Source: Pelomyxa schiedti
Lineage: Eukaryota; Evosea; Pelobiontida; Pelomyxidae
Assembly: GCA_020536535.1 (NCBI GenBank)
Contig: JAHLWZ010000852.1
Span: forward strand, 1 to 64,000
Length of the DNA: 64,000 nt
Reading direction: 5' to 3'
The translations under genes and the position numbers were made by a program. Below the pieces are notes generated by a model, which had not been told where the DNA came from, searched no databases, and saw only the letters and a list, made by a program, of their open reading frames with translations. How positions within the stretch are numbered: the first letter of the stretch is position 1; each line of letters starts with the position of its first letter. Positions 1-11,600 of the stretch are shown piece by piece.

Positions 1-1089
1 TTCTCTGTTTTTATTTTTCGATTTCTCACCCCAAAAACCAGGTGGTGTGGGTATCATGGAAGCATCACTGGCCTTCTGATCTCCAGCAGTTTGGCCACTA
101 GTCTGTGGCTTCTTCTTTCTTTCTTTCTTTCTTCTTTCTCCCAGTGTTGCACAGTGCTAGCGTTTTCGGCATTCCCGGCACAAGCGACACTGGTATGTGT
201 CTCCTTTTTTTCTTTTTCAGTCTCTCACCTCTATTATTATAGATGGTGCCTTGCCAGCTTCGTAGCTGAGAGCCTGTCACCAATTTACATCCCCTCTCCC
301 CTTTTATCTTCACCACACTCAACAATTTTACAGATGCCAGAAGGACCGGCATCCACCTCACCTCCACACCCGCCACCCTCTTGCCCTTGCGCACCCCACT
401 CTATCTCACATCTGTGCTCTGTGCCACTGCTGTGCTCCTCTACCCTCACCTCTTTGCCCTGGCCTGATGCCCATTTTGGACATTTTTTTTTAAAGTTATA
501 TGAGTACCACGGAGGCAACCAACAGCCACGTTCTGGCATGGTGTGGTACCACACGGACCCCAGAAGGAAGAAAATAATTAAGAGATTAAAAGGAAAAAAT
601 TGTAAAATGACCGCCCTTGGGCTCCAGATATGCGTTGTGCTAGCTGGGGTACCAAACAGAGAAGGCGCTGTAGTACCAGGCTGTGTTCCAAATAAGCCAC
701 CAGTCGTAGTACCAGGACCAGGAGAACCAGTTCTTTCTCCTTCACAAGAAGTGATGAACAAGCCGCTTGTTCTCTGTCTGAGTACTAAGAAAAAGAAATA
801 ACAGGATTCCCAGATGCTGGTGCCGGTGAGATTCACTTCACTCTTGATTGTAGATATTCGCAGAAGATTGCAACAAAAAAAAAATACAAGGCAGAATGGC
901 TGACAAGGTGCTACGGCCCGCCACTTTTTTATTTGTTTTTTGTTTGTCTGTTTTGCTTGTTGGTTGTTCTTTAGTCACCACGCGGAGTTCTCTTCAATTT
1001 GTAATAGTAAATACTCAGCCCACACAACATACTGCACTGAACCACACTTAACTTTGATGTAATAGTTCACAAGGGCAGAGTTGGAAAAA
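1..1089. other. Unresolved 5' region with an FG-repeat-like fragment
   Basis: No complete gene could be built here. On the minus strand at about 620-740 an open frame carries a G-G-L-F-G motif and an S-L-F-G motif separated by P-G-T-T repeats, the pattern of GLFG nucleoporins. On the plus strand at about 150-190 a V-F-G-I-P-G-T motif precedes a possible 29-bp intron (192-220). The plus frame ending at 801 is also open and proline/valine-rich. Mixed strand signals and long pyrimidine tracts prevent a firm call. The stretch from about 840 to 1089 holds no gene that I can see and probably contains the promoter of the SAP-UNG gene. Confidence 0.25.
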
Positions 1090-2572
1090 ATGACTCTGCT
1101 GGAACTACGAGACCGGCTCAGGGAGAGGAAACTAAAAGTGGGCGGGCTCAAGGCCGAACTGGTCACAAGGCTACTCGAAAACGACGCGAGAAAGATTCTT
1201 GATGACGCCCCTTCGCCCTCGTCGGCTGATTCTGCTAAGGACACCCCAAGGGCTACTGCTTCAAGTGCTTCTTCGAACTGGTTGTGGCACCCCCCCCTTT
1301 TTTTTTCCCCTAATAAAAGTGTCAGCATCACTAACAAAACACAATATATAGTACTAGTACTAGCACAGCTACGTGCACTAGTAGTAGTGGGACAAGCGAG
1401 AATGAAAGGGAGGGAAGCTCCAATGATGATCAGCCTGTTGCCCCAAGGTCCAAGAGGCCGAGAAACACGAAGGGCGGTGCAGTGGAGGCAAATACTGTCC
1501 TAGTAATAAAGAAATCTGCTGGCCAAGCTGTACTAGCTACTACCACTGCTGATAATGACTCAGGTGAAAAATCAGATGACCCAGGGTTGGTCGAGGGTGA
1601 GGAAGGGTGCACTGGCACGCCTGCTGTTGTAACCAGTACGGCTGCGTCATCTGTTTTTGGCACAAAGTCGAAATCAGAACTAGCACTGGAGATCAAGCTT
1701 GCTGGAACTGATTTCGACTTCTTCCCGAAAAATAGCACATGGCGTGGTGTTCTTGACGGCTCCTTTAGGAAAGAATATTTTTATGAATTAATGAAGTTCG
1801 TTCAGCAGGAGAGACACTCAAAAGTGGTAAGAACTGCACTAATTTTTCTCATACTAACGACTGTAAGATATTTCCTCCCGCAAAGGATGTGTGGAATGCT
1901 TTCGAATGCACTCCGTTTGACCAAGTTAGAGTTGTAATTATTGGCCAGGATCCATATATCAACGCCGGTAAAGGTCTCTTTTAGTTTCAGTAACCTAAGG
2001 ATATTCAGGACAGGCCCATGGTCTTTGCTTCTCTGTCAAACGTGGGGTCGCTGTTCCGCCATCTCTGAAACGCATGTATGAAGAATTAAAACGGTCAATT
2101 CCTACGTTCCGTGCTCCAAACCACGGTTGCCTGGAATCCTGGGCCCGACAAGGTACAATTACCTTCCATCTCTGTAGAGCTGCTTTACTCACCTGGCCAT
2201 CAGGGGTATTCATGATTAATGCTACTTTAACCGTGGAGTCTGGGAAAGCAAACTCACACAAGGACAGTGAGTGGAGTACATTTACTGATGAAGTTGTACA
2301 AGTTCTCAATGAGAGAAAGAAAAACGTAGTAAGTATCTCTGTCTTCATGCATTTCCAAGTCACCAAAGTGATCCCAGATATATCTTCTCTGGGGAGCCTT
2401 TGCCAAGAAGAAAGGAGCCCGTATAAACAAACAGACCAACCATATACTTGTGGCCAACCACCCCTCTCCACAGTGTGGAACCAAGTTCATGAACTGCAAC
2501 CACTTTGTCAAAACCAATGAAATCCTGGAGTCTCTTGGCGAGAAACCCATTGACTGGCAGCTCCCTCCCTAA
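1090..2572 (+). CDS. UNG: Uracil-DNA glycosylase with N-terminal SAP domain
   Basis: Family 1 uracil-DNA glycosylase, which removes uracil from DNA at the start of base-excision repair. Six exons (1090-1280, 1352-1826, 1868-1967, 2009-2152, 2204-2328, 2378-2572) join in frame to 409 residues. The first ATG begins directly with a SAP-type helix-extension-helix ([10 protein letters not shown], residues about 1-33), a nuclear DNA/chromatin-binding motif. A Ser/Thr/acidic linker follows, with a basic SKRPR stretch like a nuclear signal. The catalytic part shows the water-activating GQDPY motif, a QAHGLCFSV segment, a [10 protein letters not shown] core, the YLLWG strand and the HPSP leucine-loop motif, ending in KPIDWQLPP. 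Intron 2 has a perfect TACTAAC branch point. All catalytic residues look intact. The SAP part is unusual for UNG and may tether the enzyme to chromatin (inference). Confidence 0.93.
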
Positions 2573-2667
2573 CACCAGAACATAAAACCCCCACAGTACC
2601 ACTATGAATTGTATTCTCCCAAATAACAGAATGAAAGAAAAATAGAATAGTTTTGAATTCTTCCAGT

Positions 2668-4933
2668 TCAACACACGTACTCCAAACAATCAGTGCCAGA
2701 CCAACAGGCCTCACACCAGCCACAATGCCCGTCATACATGTCACATGCGTTTGCCGATGCCCCGCAGTGCCGTGGAGCACATGACATGTCACAGTTGGTC
2801 CCCCACCACCCCAAGTCACAGTAGGAGCACACCCCAGTGCCCATGTCGCATGCGTGTGCTGTTGTCCCACAATGGCGCGGTGGGTAGCACTGCAAGTCAC
2901 AGTTGTCCCCCCAGTATCCAAGGTCACAGTACGAGCATTCCCCGCTGTACTAGGAATATGAATCGTTGGGAGTGAGAAAGAGGTATAGTATTTGTTACAT
3001 TAAATTAAGTTACAACTATGAAATATGTAGGTTTCATTTATCTTACAAACCTGATCGCAGGCATGGGATGTGGTACCACAGTGCCGGCAATATTCAGAAG
3101 AGCAACAAGGTTGGTCACAGTAAGGGCCCCACCAGCCAAGGTCACAGTAGGAACATATGCCCTGTGAATCGCAGCTATCGCTGCCACAGTGTTCTGGGCA
3201 TTTGGTGCAAGTTACTCCTGGGCACGTGGGTGGATTATTTATGCAGGTAGAATTTCCGGGGAACGATTCATCCCACAGAGGGATGGTGAATGAGCCAAGG
3301 TTCTTGGGGAGACCAAGCGATATGGAAGAGCGAATGCTTGATGAAGTGGAAAGAAGCCCTTTGTAGTTGCCATTGGAATCCTTGCAGGGGCAGGTACTCT
3401 GTTCCCATGGCGGAGGAACAGAGAAGCCCACTTCTTCACTTCCGGAAATTGAAAGGGACAATGGAAACACCTTATCAATTGTAATCACAAGTGCTGGTTG
3501 AAGCCAGACAGATATCGTAGCACTACATCCAAATGACAGCTCTGGTGTCTCTTCATTGAAGTAGAAAGTGGATTCTGATTCAGCACCAAAGCCGTCATTT
3601 ACATCCCAGCTCATTTCAACTTTAACACTGGAAGAAGTAACTAAAACGGATTTTACTTCTGCCACATCTCCAATAGAGAGTGAAAACCCAGTGTAAAGCG
3701 TAAGGGCGGGACTGGCCACAAAAGGGATTCCAAGAACGAAAAATACAACTGACTTGAACGGCCATGATATAATAGGTTCACTTCCAGATGTGGATAGCTT
3801 GGCACCAACATATGCCACAGTTTCCAAAGAAACTGCAAGTTTTCCAGCTATTGAATACGAAAGGTGAATAAGTGAATGATTTGCTGTGATCACCTGCTGG
3901 AATTGAGAAATTCCTCAGTGAGAAATGAAACTACCTGCAAAGAAAGCATTGGCGTAAAATCAAACGATGGCAGTACTGTCACAGAGGACAGTGAATTGTT
4001 ATATAGAACATATGGATCGTCAGGTTCCCAGTGAATAACTAATGAAAAGTCTGCCCCAGGCACGGGTTCCGTAGAGTTGTTTGCAGTAGATAAATCCACT
4101 GGAATAGAGAAGTGCGAATCTGAGAACACATCCTCTATTCCTCCAAACTCAAATAGGTACTTCCAGTACCCAGAGTTCGCGAAGGAGTCACCTGTAAGGA
4201 GCATAATAAGGCCGCCGCAGTCCGGTGAGACCAAGGTATCACCCTACACGGAGTTTGTAACCAAAACAGAAGCGAAGTCATACTGATTTGATGTTGAGCG
4301 AATCTACAGCACTGTTCAATATGCGCACATTGTTGTCTGAGCCAGGACACTGTCCCTATGGAGTAGGGTAAGATAACAACAAGGAAACGAGAGGAAGAAA
4401 CACCTGATACAGGCTTCCAGTAGGCAACACTTTTACATTGGAACAAACAGTGGCAAAAGCTGCAGTTGTTGTGGCCTGTGCTGTGCTGACTTCATTGGTA
4501 GCAACGACTACTGCTGTGTAGTTTCCATATGGACCCTCATCAATAAAACTATGCACCACACGGTCCCCATATGCAGTCACATTGTCCTGTTGTACAGTAA
4601 TTCAAAATGAGATAACAAATAAAATTTAGTGACTGTTTGTTCTCAGTACAGAAATCCACTACTTTCTATAATCTATAAACTAATAGGTATATCTAATATT
4701 ACTAGCGATAATTTTCTCAAAGGTTCACCAACCTCAGGGAAGAACCACTGGTACACAACATTATCTCCAGTGGAAACCCATGCAATGAAAGTGACAGGGG
4801 ATCCAAATGCCACAGTGGCCTCAGGTGCAGCAACCAGCCCGCTTATGGGAGTTGAATCACGGCATAACACAAATTGCAGTACTGTGGACACTATTAAAAC
4901 AAGCCCACAGCGAAATGTTGTCGATTGTGCCAT
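2668..4933 (-). CDS. Secreted cysteine-rich protein with PKD-like and EGF-like repeats
   Basis: Probable extracellular or surface protein. Six exons on the minus strand (4733-4933, 4437-4586, 4284-4355, 3935-4243, 3051-3893, 2668-2949) join to 618 residues. The N-terminus has a signal peptide: hydrophobic CGLVLIVSTVLQFVLC after a short polar start. The next ~100 residues look like a PKD/Ig-type beta sandwich (GSPVTFIAWVSTGDNVVYQW; GNYTAVVVATNE). A middle beta-rich region has several N-glycosylation sites. The C-terminus has repeated Cys-rich modules of EGF/laminin type with a recurring CSYCDLGWWG core and CGxxxHACD spacers. The last module ends two residues past the final EYVC motif, with no obvious membrane anchor after it. 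It is divergently transcribed from the Rab-VWA gene, 297 bp apart. No named family was recognised, and an adhesion or matrix role is only inferred. Confidence 0.8.
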
Positions 4934-5230
4934 GTCGTCGCAATATTGTTACAATAAAATAAACCAACAAACGGCTCACATTTAAATGGTTGTAAGTTGC
5001 CCAGCAATTTCTGTTTGAACAGGTCTTTTTGGTGCCCAACACCAACCACACCAAGTTGGTTAGTCGGAACACTGGTCTTTGTCTTGAGACTCTCGAAAAC
5101 AACGATCGGGGCGTCGATTCATCGCGGGAAGCGACTTCTCTGGCAGCAGAAGTTTGTGTCCAAAGATTTCCCCTGTGAGAATCAATCAGGGCGACACGGT
5201 CCAACCGACAATTTGTCACAAATCGAAAAC

Positions 5231-8200
5231 ATGTCGTGGTTGTTGGACTCTGTTTCGCAGTGGTGGTCGTCGTCCGGATCTACGACAGCTTCTAGTGCGT
5301 CGTCTGCGAGTAGTGGTGGCTCTGGATCTACGCCCGCCACGTCTGCCGCGAAAACAGCCAGCAGCGGGGGTGGCCTGTTGTCCTTCGCCGGGAAGGCTTA
5401 CAAACACCAAGAATCTCGCAAAGCCGCTGATTACGATCACTTGGCCAAAGTGGTTTTGTGTGGTACGTATGCTTTCTTGGTTCCGACTTTTTTCCCTTTT
5501 ATCGTGGCTGGCTGACCTTGATTAAGGTGATAATGGAATTGGCAAATCATGCTTTTTAGTTCGCTTCACGTGAGTAGCTTAACACCTTTCTCTTTGTGTT
5601 GTGACCACATTTCAGTGAAAACAAATTCTTCCATGAAGGATTTGTTAGTACGATTGGAGCTGCTTTTGTAACTCCCTATCTGGCACTTCTTGTCATTTAA
5701 TATCCAATCAAAAAAAGAGAACAAGGTCAGTGGAGTTGGATGGACACATTTTCAAATTAGAAATGTGGGATACAACTGGTCAAGAGAGGTGAGCATTCTT
5801 TACAGGGGTTAAAGACTTAGTTTTGAACAAGATACCGCGCCATCACCCCAATGTATTATAGAGGTGCAGCAGGAGTGGTTCTTGGTTTGTGCGCATCAAT
5901 CAACCTCTTCCAACAAAATTATAGGCTATGATATCTCCAGTCGCGAATCATACGACAGGGCTATAAATCAATGGGTCAGTGAACTTTCTAGAACTGGTGG
6001 TGATACTAGCATCGTTCTTTGTGGGTTCAAGTCCGACTTGAACTCTCACCGCGCTGTTGCAACAGAAGAAGCTCAAGCAGCTGCCCAAGAGAGAGGCTTC
6101 TTATTCACAGAATGCAGTGCGAAAACAGGAGAGAATGTAGAGCGCGCCATGTTACTATTAGTTCAGCAGATAGCTAAGAAAACTCTTGGCATAGATCTAT
6201 CCTATGCAGCACCAGTATTTGACCGACGAAAGGCAGCAGTCGACTCCATATCCGATTCTCTTGATGAGGCAGAATATTTTGAGTACTTCTCCAGATTTGT
6301 CCTCTTTTTTTTGACGCTACTTTTATAGTGATGCCGACTTAGGCACAGACCTCCATTCGCTTTCAGCAAAGGTTCCTTCAACCAGTTCTACCCCCAGTAA
6401 GAAGCACAAAGTGCAAAAACTTGACGCCAACGTATTCCGCCTCAAGCTGGGTTCCTTGGCCGACCCGCTTCCTCTTGTAACTGGTGATCCTTGTACATGC
6501 AAATCCTGCGGGGTTATGTTTAATCACAAGAGCTCTCTAAAAACATTGCCCAGAGAGGAGGCTTCGCAGTTGTTCTTGGAGCAAGAAAAACGTATTGGGC
6601 CAGCGCCCCCTGTTGCCCCTTCAATACATCCCCGTTTTCAACAAAAACCTTCAACACCCTCCGAAGTATCCCCACCTTCAGAGAGTTGTCGTTTGTGGAC
6701 ATGTGAGTTTTGTGGCACCCACCAAGAAGCCACCATTGATGCAAGTGAAATCCCCGAAAGTGACTCATCAGAGTATCTTGTGACCCCAGTGCCTACGGCA
6801 ACAGCTTCTGCCTCTTCAAATATTATCTTTGTAATTGATACAAGTGGGAGCATGTCTGTAACTACGGAAGTAAGTGGAAAACTGGGGGATTTACTTTTAA
6901 TTTTCACCATAGGTGAGAACATCACAAAAAATCAAAGGAACTGCTGAACGCCTTGCCAAACTAAGCTCCGAAACCGGGGGTACACCGTCTACTGCGTTCA
7001 CAGGTGTCACCCATGTCAGCCGTTTGCAGTGCTTACAAATTGCTGTTGAGCAGCAGATGGAACGTGTGGCAAGAGAGTCACCTGATAAAAAAATAGGTTT
7101 TGACATTGCTGTATTACTGTTCTTGTATTTAACTTCTGCTTAGGCTTGATCTCATTTTCTAATGATGTCACTCTCATTGGAGATGGAAAGCAATCACCAG
7201 TAGTTGTTGCTGGAGATACTCTGAATTCCTGGGAGTCTTTAATGACTTGCGGAAAAGATTTCAAAATTGGGGCACGCATACGCGAGAGCCAACGGGATTT
7301 GGCAAAACGTTTATGGGAACTGGAAGAGTCTGGAGCAACAGCTCTTGGACCTGCACTACTGCTAGCAATTTGTATTGCGGGAGAAACTCCTGGCTCTTCC
7401 GTTGTGGTTTGTACTGATGGAATTTCAAACTGTGGACTTGGAAGCCTCGAGGGGAATTCAAGTGAGTTTGCGGCATTTTATGCCGAATGTGGGGAGCAAG
7501 CTCTTCTACGAGGTGTTACAGTGTCAGTTGTATCTCTTATTGGCACTTCATGTAAACTGGAAAGCCTGTCACAAGTAACGGAGAAGAGTGGGGGAACCAT
7601 ACAACGAGTGGACCCTTCAGGAGTTGCCAACCAGCTTAGTGCTTTGGTCTGTGCACCCCCCGTTATCGCATATGGTGGATTTGCAATGGTTTTACTGCAC
7701 AAGTTTGCCTTCAAAAAACCAATGCGGCCTAATTTCTCTCCAGGAGCATGCAATTTAGAGGTGAAATTGATGATGAAAGGGAGCAGAGACTGTGGCTAAT
7801 CAAAGATCTTGGGAATATAACAACAGCTTCGGAGTGCACATTTGGCTACCAGTTTAGGTGTGTAGAGCTTCGTCTCATCAAGGTGGCTAACTTGTGCCTT
7901 TAGACCAAAAGAGGAAGTTGATGTTAGTGCCCTAAATGAAGTGCCTTTCCAGGTTCAACTTCTATATACTCGCCCCGACGGATCAGTAAGACTACGCGTA
8001 AGCACTGCCTGCGTTGACACAACAGAGGACCGCACAGCCGCAGAGCAAACCGCCGATTTGAGCGTCGTAGGGGCCCACTGGTCCCGCAATGCCGCCAAAC
8101 TGGCGAAAGGAGGAGACTACGAAAGAGCACAGCTCCAGAACCGCGCGGCACAGAGAATGCTCAAGCGTGCTGGGGCTGGAACCCATACACTGGAGGAATT

Positions 8201-8336
8201 CAACTCCAAAGCAGACTGTGTTGATGCTGTGGCCCGCAAGGCAATCACAAAAGAAGCGGACCCTGTTCTCAACAACTTCATGCGCCTTGACCGGGACGAC
8301 GAGGACGCTGAGGCCATAAGCGGTGCCCTCTTCTGA
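5231..8336 (+). CDS. Rab-like GTPase fused to a VWA domain protein
   Basis: Eleven exons (5231-5462, 5527-5569, 5616-5667, 5718-5788, 5832-5884, 5925-6282, 6329-6869, 6913-7096, 7144-7702, 7744-7857, 7904-8336) give 879 residues in one frame. A Ser-rich N-terminus is followed by a Rab5-like G domain in normal order: P-loop GDNGIGKS, switch STIGAAF, WDTTGQERY, G4 position GFKSD and G5 CSAKTG. An acidic linker leads to a CxxC pair of a zinc-ribbon type (CKSCG...CEFCG). Then comes a von Willebrand A domain with an intact MIDAS DTSGS motif (FVIDTSGSM). The C-terminus (YQFRPKEEVDV onward) resembles the tail of Dictyostelium-type circularly permuted Ras (CpRas) VWA proteins. The G4 motif lacks the usual Asn of NKxD, so guanine specificity may be altered. 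There is no prenylation motif at the end. A membrane-trafficking or copine-like scaffold role is inferred. Confidence 0.88.
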
Positions 8337-8667
8337 TCCAAACAGACTAGGCAAACGCTAACAAGCACTGTCAAACCTGAAGATTCCCTGTGGTAACTTA
8401 TCACAACTGCAGAACAGACATCTATCTCTTTTTTGGCAAAAGCAACTTTTCTTTCCGGAAATGCGCAGGACCTTCTCATCGGGGATTTTTCTTCGCTGGC
8501 GTCTACGTCGTTTTTTGGATTTTCGGTTTAAGTTGCTGAAGTGATTGATCGTCCCAACTCGGTCAACTCATTTCACCTTCTTCTTTGGGATCAAGTCAAT
8601 TTGGTTTGGGTTCTCTTCAAAAGCAGAAGACCAACATCAAAAATTAAACAAATCCCGTGGTAACCAA

Positions 8668-11600
8668 ATGAGCTCCGCACCCAAAGAAGCCCTGTCGATA
8701 GGGCGCAACCGATCAAGCATTTCAATACACCTTGGTTCTGCAACTGACAACAACAACAACAACAACAACAAATACTTTCCCACTGTTGTGGCCCCCGTCG
8801 TGATGCCAAAGTACACCCGCAGTCTGAGCGCCAGTACGTTGGGAGATTCACCAATCGGCAGCAGTTCTCCCCCACCGATGGGTGACAAGGCCTCCACGTG
8901 GCAGAGCACGGGCCTGAGCACCAAACAGCGAGAAAACCGAGCGCAGCAGCTACAGCACCCGAGCACGGCCTCGCCCTCCGATTGGGACCCCAACCTCCAC
9001 CTAAACGAACTCGCGTCCCTGGGGCCACCCCCGCCGATCCCCACCGCTCGCACTTGTGGGACTGACGGCCTGACGACGCCGTCGCAGTCCCCGGAGCACT
9101 TTTTCTGCAGCTCGGCCGACGCCTCCCCCAACCTGCGGCCCATGACGCCGTGCTCGCTAGACCGCGTGGCGACGCCCACGCAGCTGCAGTCCCCGTCGCT
9201 CTCGCACTGCGGCGACGGCTCCTTCTCCTTCTCGTCCTCGCCGCTGCTGCTGCCGCCGCCCGCGGTGGCCCCGCGGCCCCTGACTCCGTCCGCGGCGTCG
9301 ATATCCACGCCGCCGATCTCGCCCTCGCACTCGCCGTCGCTGCCGCTCCCGACGGCGCCGGCGCCCCCCCCGCCGATGTGCGTCGCGCCGCAGCGGCCGC
9401 ATTCCGTCTCCCCGCAGCCGTCTCCTTCTACCTCCCCGCACCCGCCTCTTTCCATTTCGCCCCAGCCGCCGGTTTCTCTTTCGCCACCCACGGTGAATAT
9501 GTGTATATATTCTCCTGGTGTGGCTCCGGTGCCCACGCCACCTCATTCACCTTCGCCACAGCCACCAGTTTCGCCTTCAGTGCGGCCAATGAGCATGTGT
9601 CAATATACTTCTTCTCCAGCTATCGCCACACCGCCCATTGATCCGGGTTTTGCCCCTGTGCACCCACAGCTGGAAGCTATGATGAAGTACTCTAAATTTC
9701 TCATAGTTCTTATTTTCTCATAGTTGAAAAGGTCGTCGTCATCGACTATGATAACTATTGCTGCTGCCGAGGGTATTTTTAGTAATTTGCCAACAAGAGC
9801 CACAATATTCCTCAGTGGTCAACAAAGATCATTCACCGCATCAGGGGGAGTTGTATCAGTGTCATTCGCACAGCCGTTTCCAAGCACAGCCAAAGTATTT
9901 GGTTGGCTCTTTGGTTATACTACCGAAGCCCCGTTCACCACTGTTCATAGCTCCAAAATTCTTGCTTCCCCCACAGGTGGGTTTACCCATCACCACGTAC
10001 CGAAATTTAAAGCCCCTAAGTTAAAAATCACCACATTAGTGGTGCCCGCTCCCCTCTTCCTCTTCAAATTGGACCAACCAAATCCCACAACAGGGTTCAC
10101 TGCCGCAGTTGAAGGGAATTCAGAGATGTGTTGGATTGCATTTGTAACTCCCGTCACGGCACCAGCACTGAAAGAGGCAGTGAGGTTCATACAAGCCTCA
10201 CCGCGAGGGTTGAGCAAGCAGTTGGTGGAAAAAATTGAGGCGAGCCTCAAGGTATCATCACATTCCACAATTCGTCCATTACCTACCGTTTGTATTTTGT
10301 CACATGTCTCATCCAGGAGGGAACTGTTAATGCAAAAGGGGATACCGGTCTAACCCTTTTACATACTGCTGCATATGCTGGAAACTCCGAAGTTGTGAGC
10401 TATCTTGTGGAAAAAGCGGCAAAAATTGATCCCAGAGTATGAGACAGATTTGTAACTGTAATTTTACTTAATGGATATTTTTTTATCACAGGACGATCTG
10501 GGTATAACACCTTTACTGTATGCAGTTAGCATCAAAATCCAATAATTAATAGTGTTCCCTCCTCTGCAAAAACAAAAAGTGCAGCAATCTCATCTGGGCA
10601 CTTCGACGTTGCCAATCTACTTATTGAAAAGGGTGCCAGGCCGTGGCATCGAACAAAAAGAGGACAAACTGCACTGCACTTTCTTGCAAAATCCTTCCGA
10701 TCTGACTCAGCGTCAAGTCTGGTTGAATGCCATCTTATTTTATACCTAACGCATTAACTTCGTAAATAGCTTCTCCGCACGCTCTTGGTGTCCAAAATTG
10801 ACGTGAATTCACAAACGGACACCGGCGACACTGCATTGATGATGGCTTGCTCTGTACCGGACCCGTATTTTGACTTCATATCTTCTCTCATCTTCGCAGA
10901 GGCAAACCCTTGTGTGCCCTCTCTCCAGATCTTTTTTTTTTTTCCCTCTTGGGATGCTGGCATTTGACTAACGTTTCCAAAAAGATATTGAGAACAATAA
11001 TGGGGAGTCCCCCGCGATGAAGGCGAAGGCCTCTGGGAACACTCAGTTAATAGATGCCCTTTCCAGGTGTGTTCCAAACATTATTGCTATTTTGTGATGT
11101 TGCGCAATGTCTAGCATGTGTAAAGGAGAAACAGCATCCAACTCACCAAATGGAAAGTCTACCCCTAATGAACAACGCATTCCCCTTCCAGCATCACTAT
11201 CACCCCCTTCCACAGCTGTGGATTTGGAGCTTGTGTGGCGTGTTTTCGAAAAGATTTCTCCTACTGCTTCTCTGTTTCAAAGTGGACGATTTAGAGCCCA
11301 TTACACCAGGCAGCATATCGACTTTGTAACACCATATCACACCCGACCTCATGTTTCTGTGTGGTCACTTAGTGGGACACAGTCACGAATTCCAACCAAA
11401 AGGATTGCACCAACTCTCAAAGGCAAGTAAAATCCCTCACCTCGCCTATTTTTGGTTTTTCAATTTCGCTGAGTGGGAACAGGGTTTGATGTGGATCTGG
11501 AGAGAGAGGGCCTTACATTTGGCACCTCTCTGAGTTGGATTGCCACTGATACACATTCAAAAAAGCCGGTATTTGGTTTTTGTCAAATGTAGGAACAAAC

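Noticed and set aside
5231-6282. Circularly permuted Ras domain
   Set aside because: Considered because the VWA tail is CpRas-like, but the P-loop comes first and the motifs run G1 to G5 in normal order.
8746-8770. AAC trinucleotide run as a microsatellite element
   Set aside because: It is an in-frame Asn run within the kinase coding exon.
8637-9536. Long minus-strand open frame opposite the kinase first exon
   Set aside because: GC-rich antisense shadow of a Pro/Ser-rich coding exon; Gly/Glu-rich translation with no domain, and the plus strand joins in phase to ankyrin repeats.
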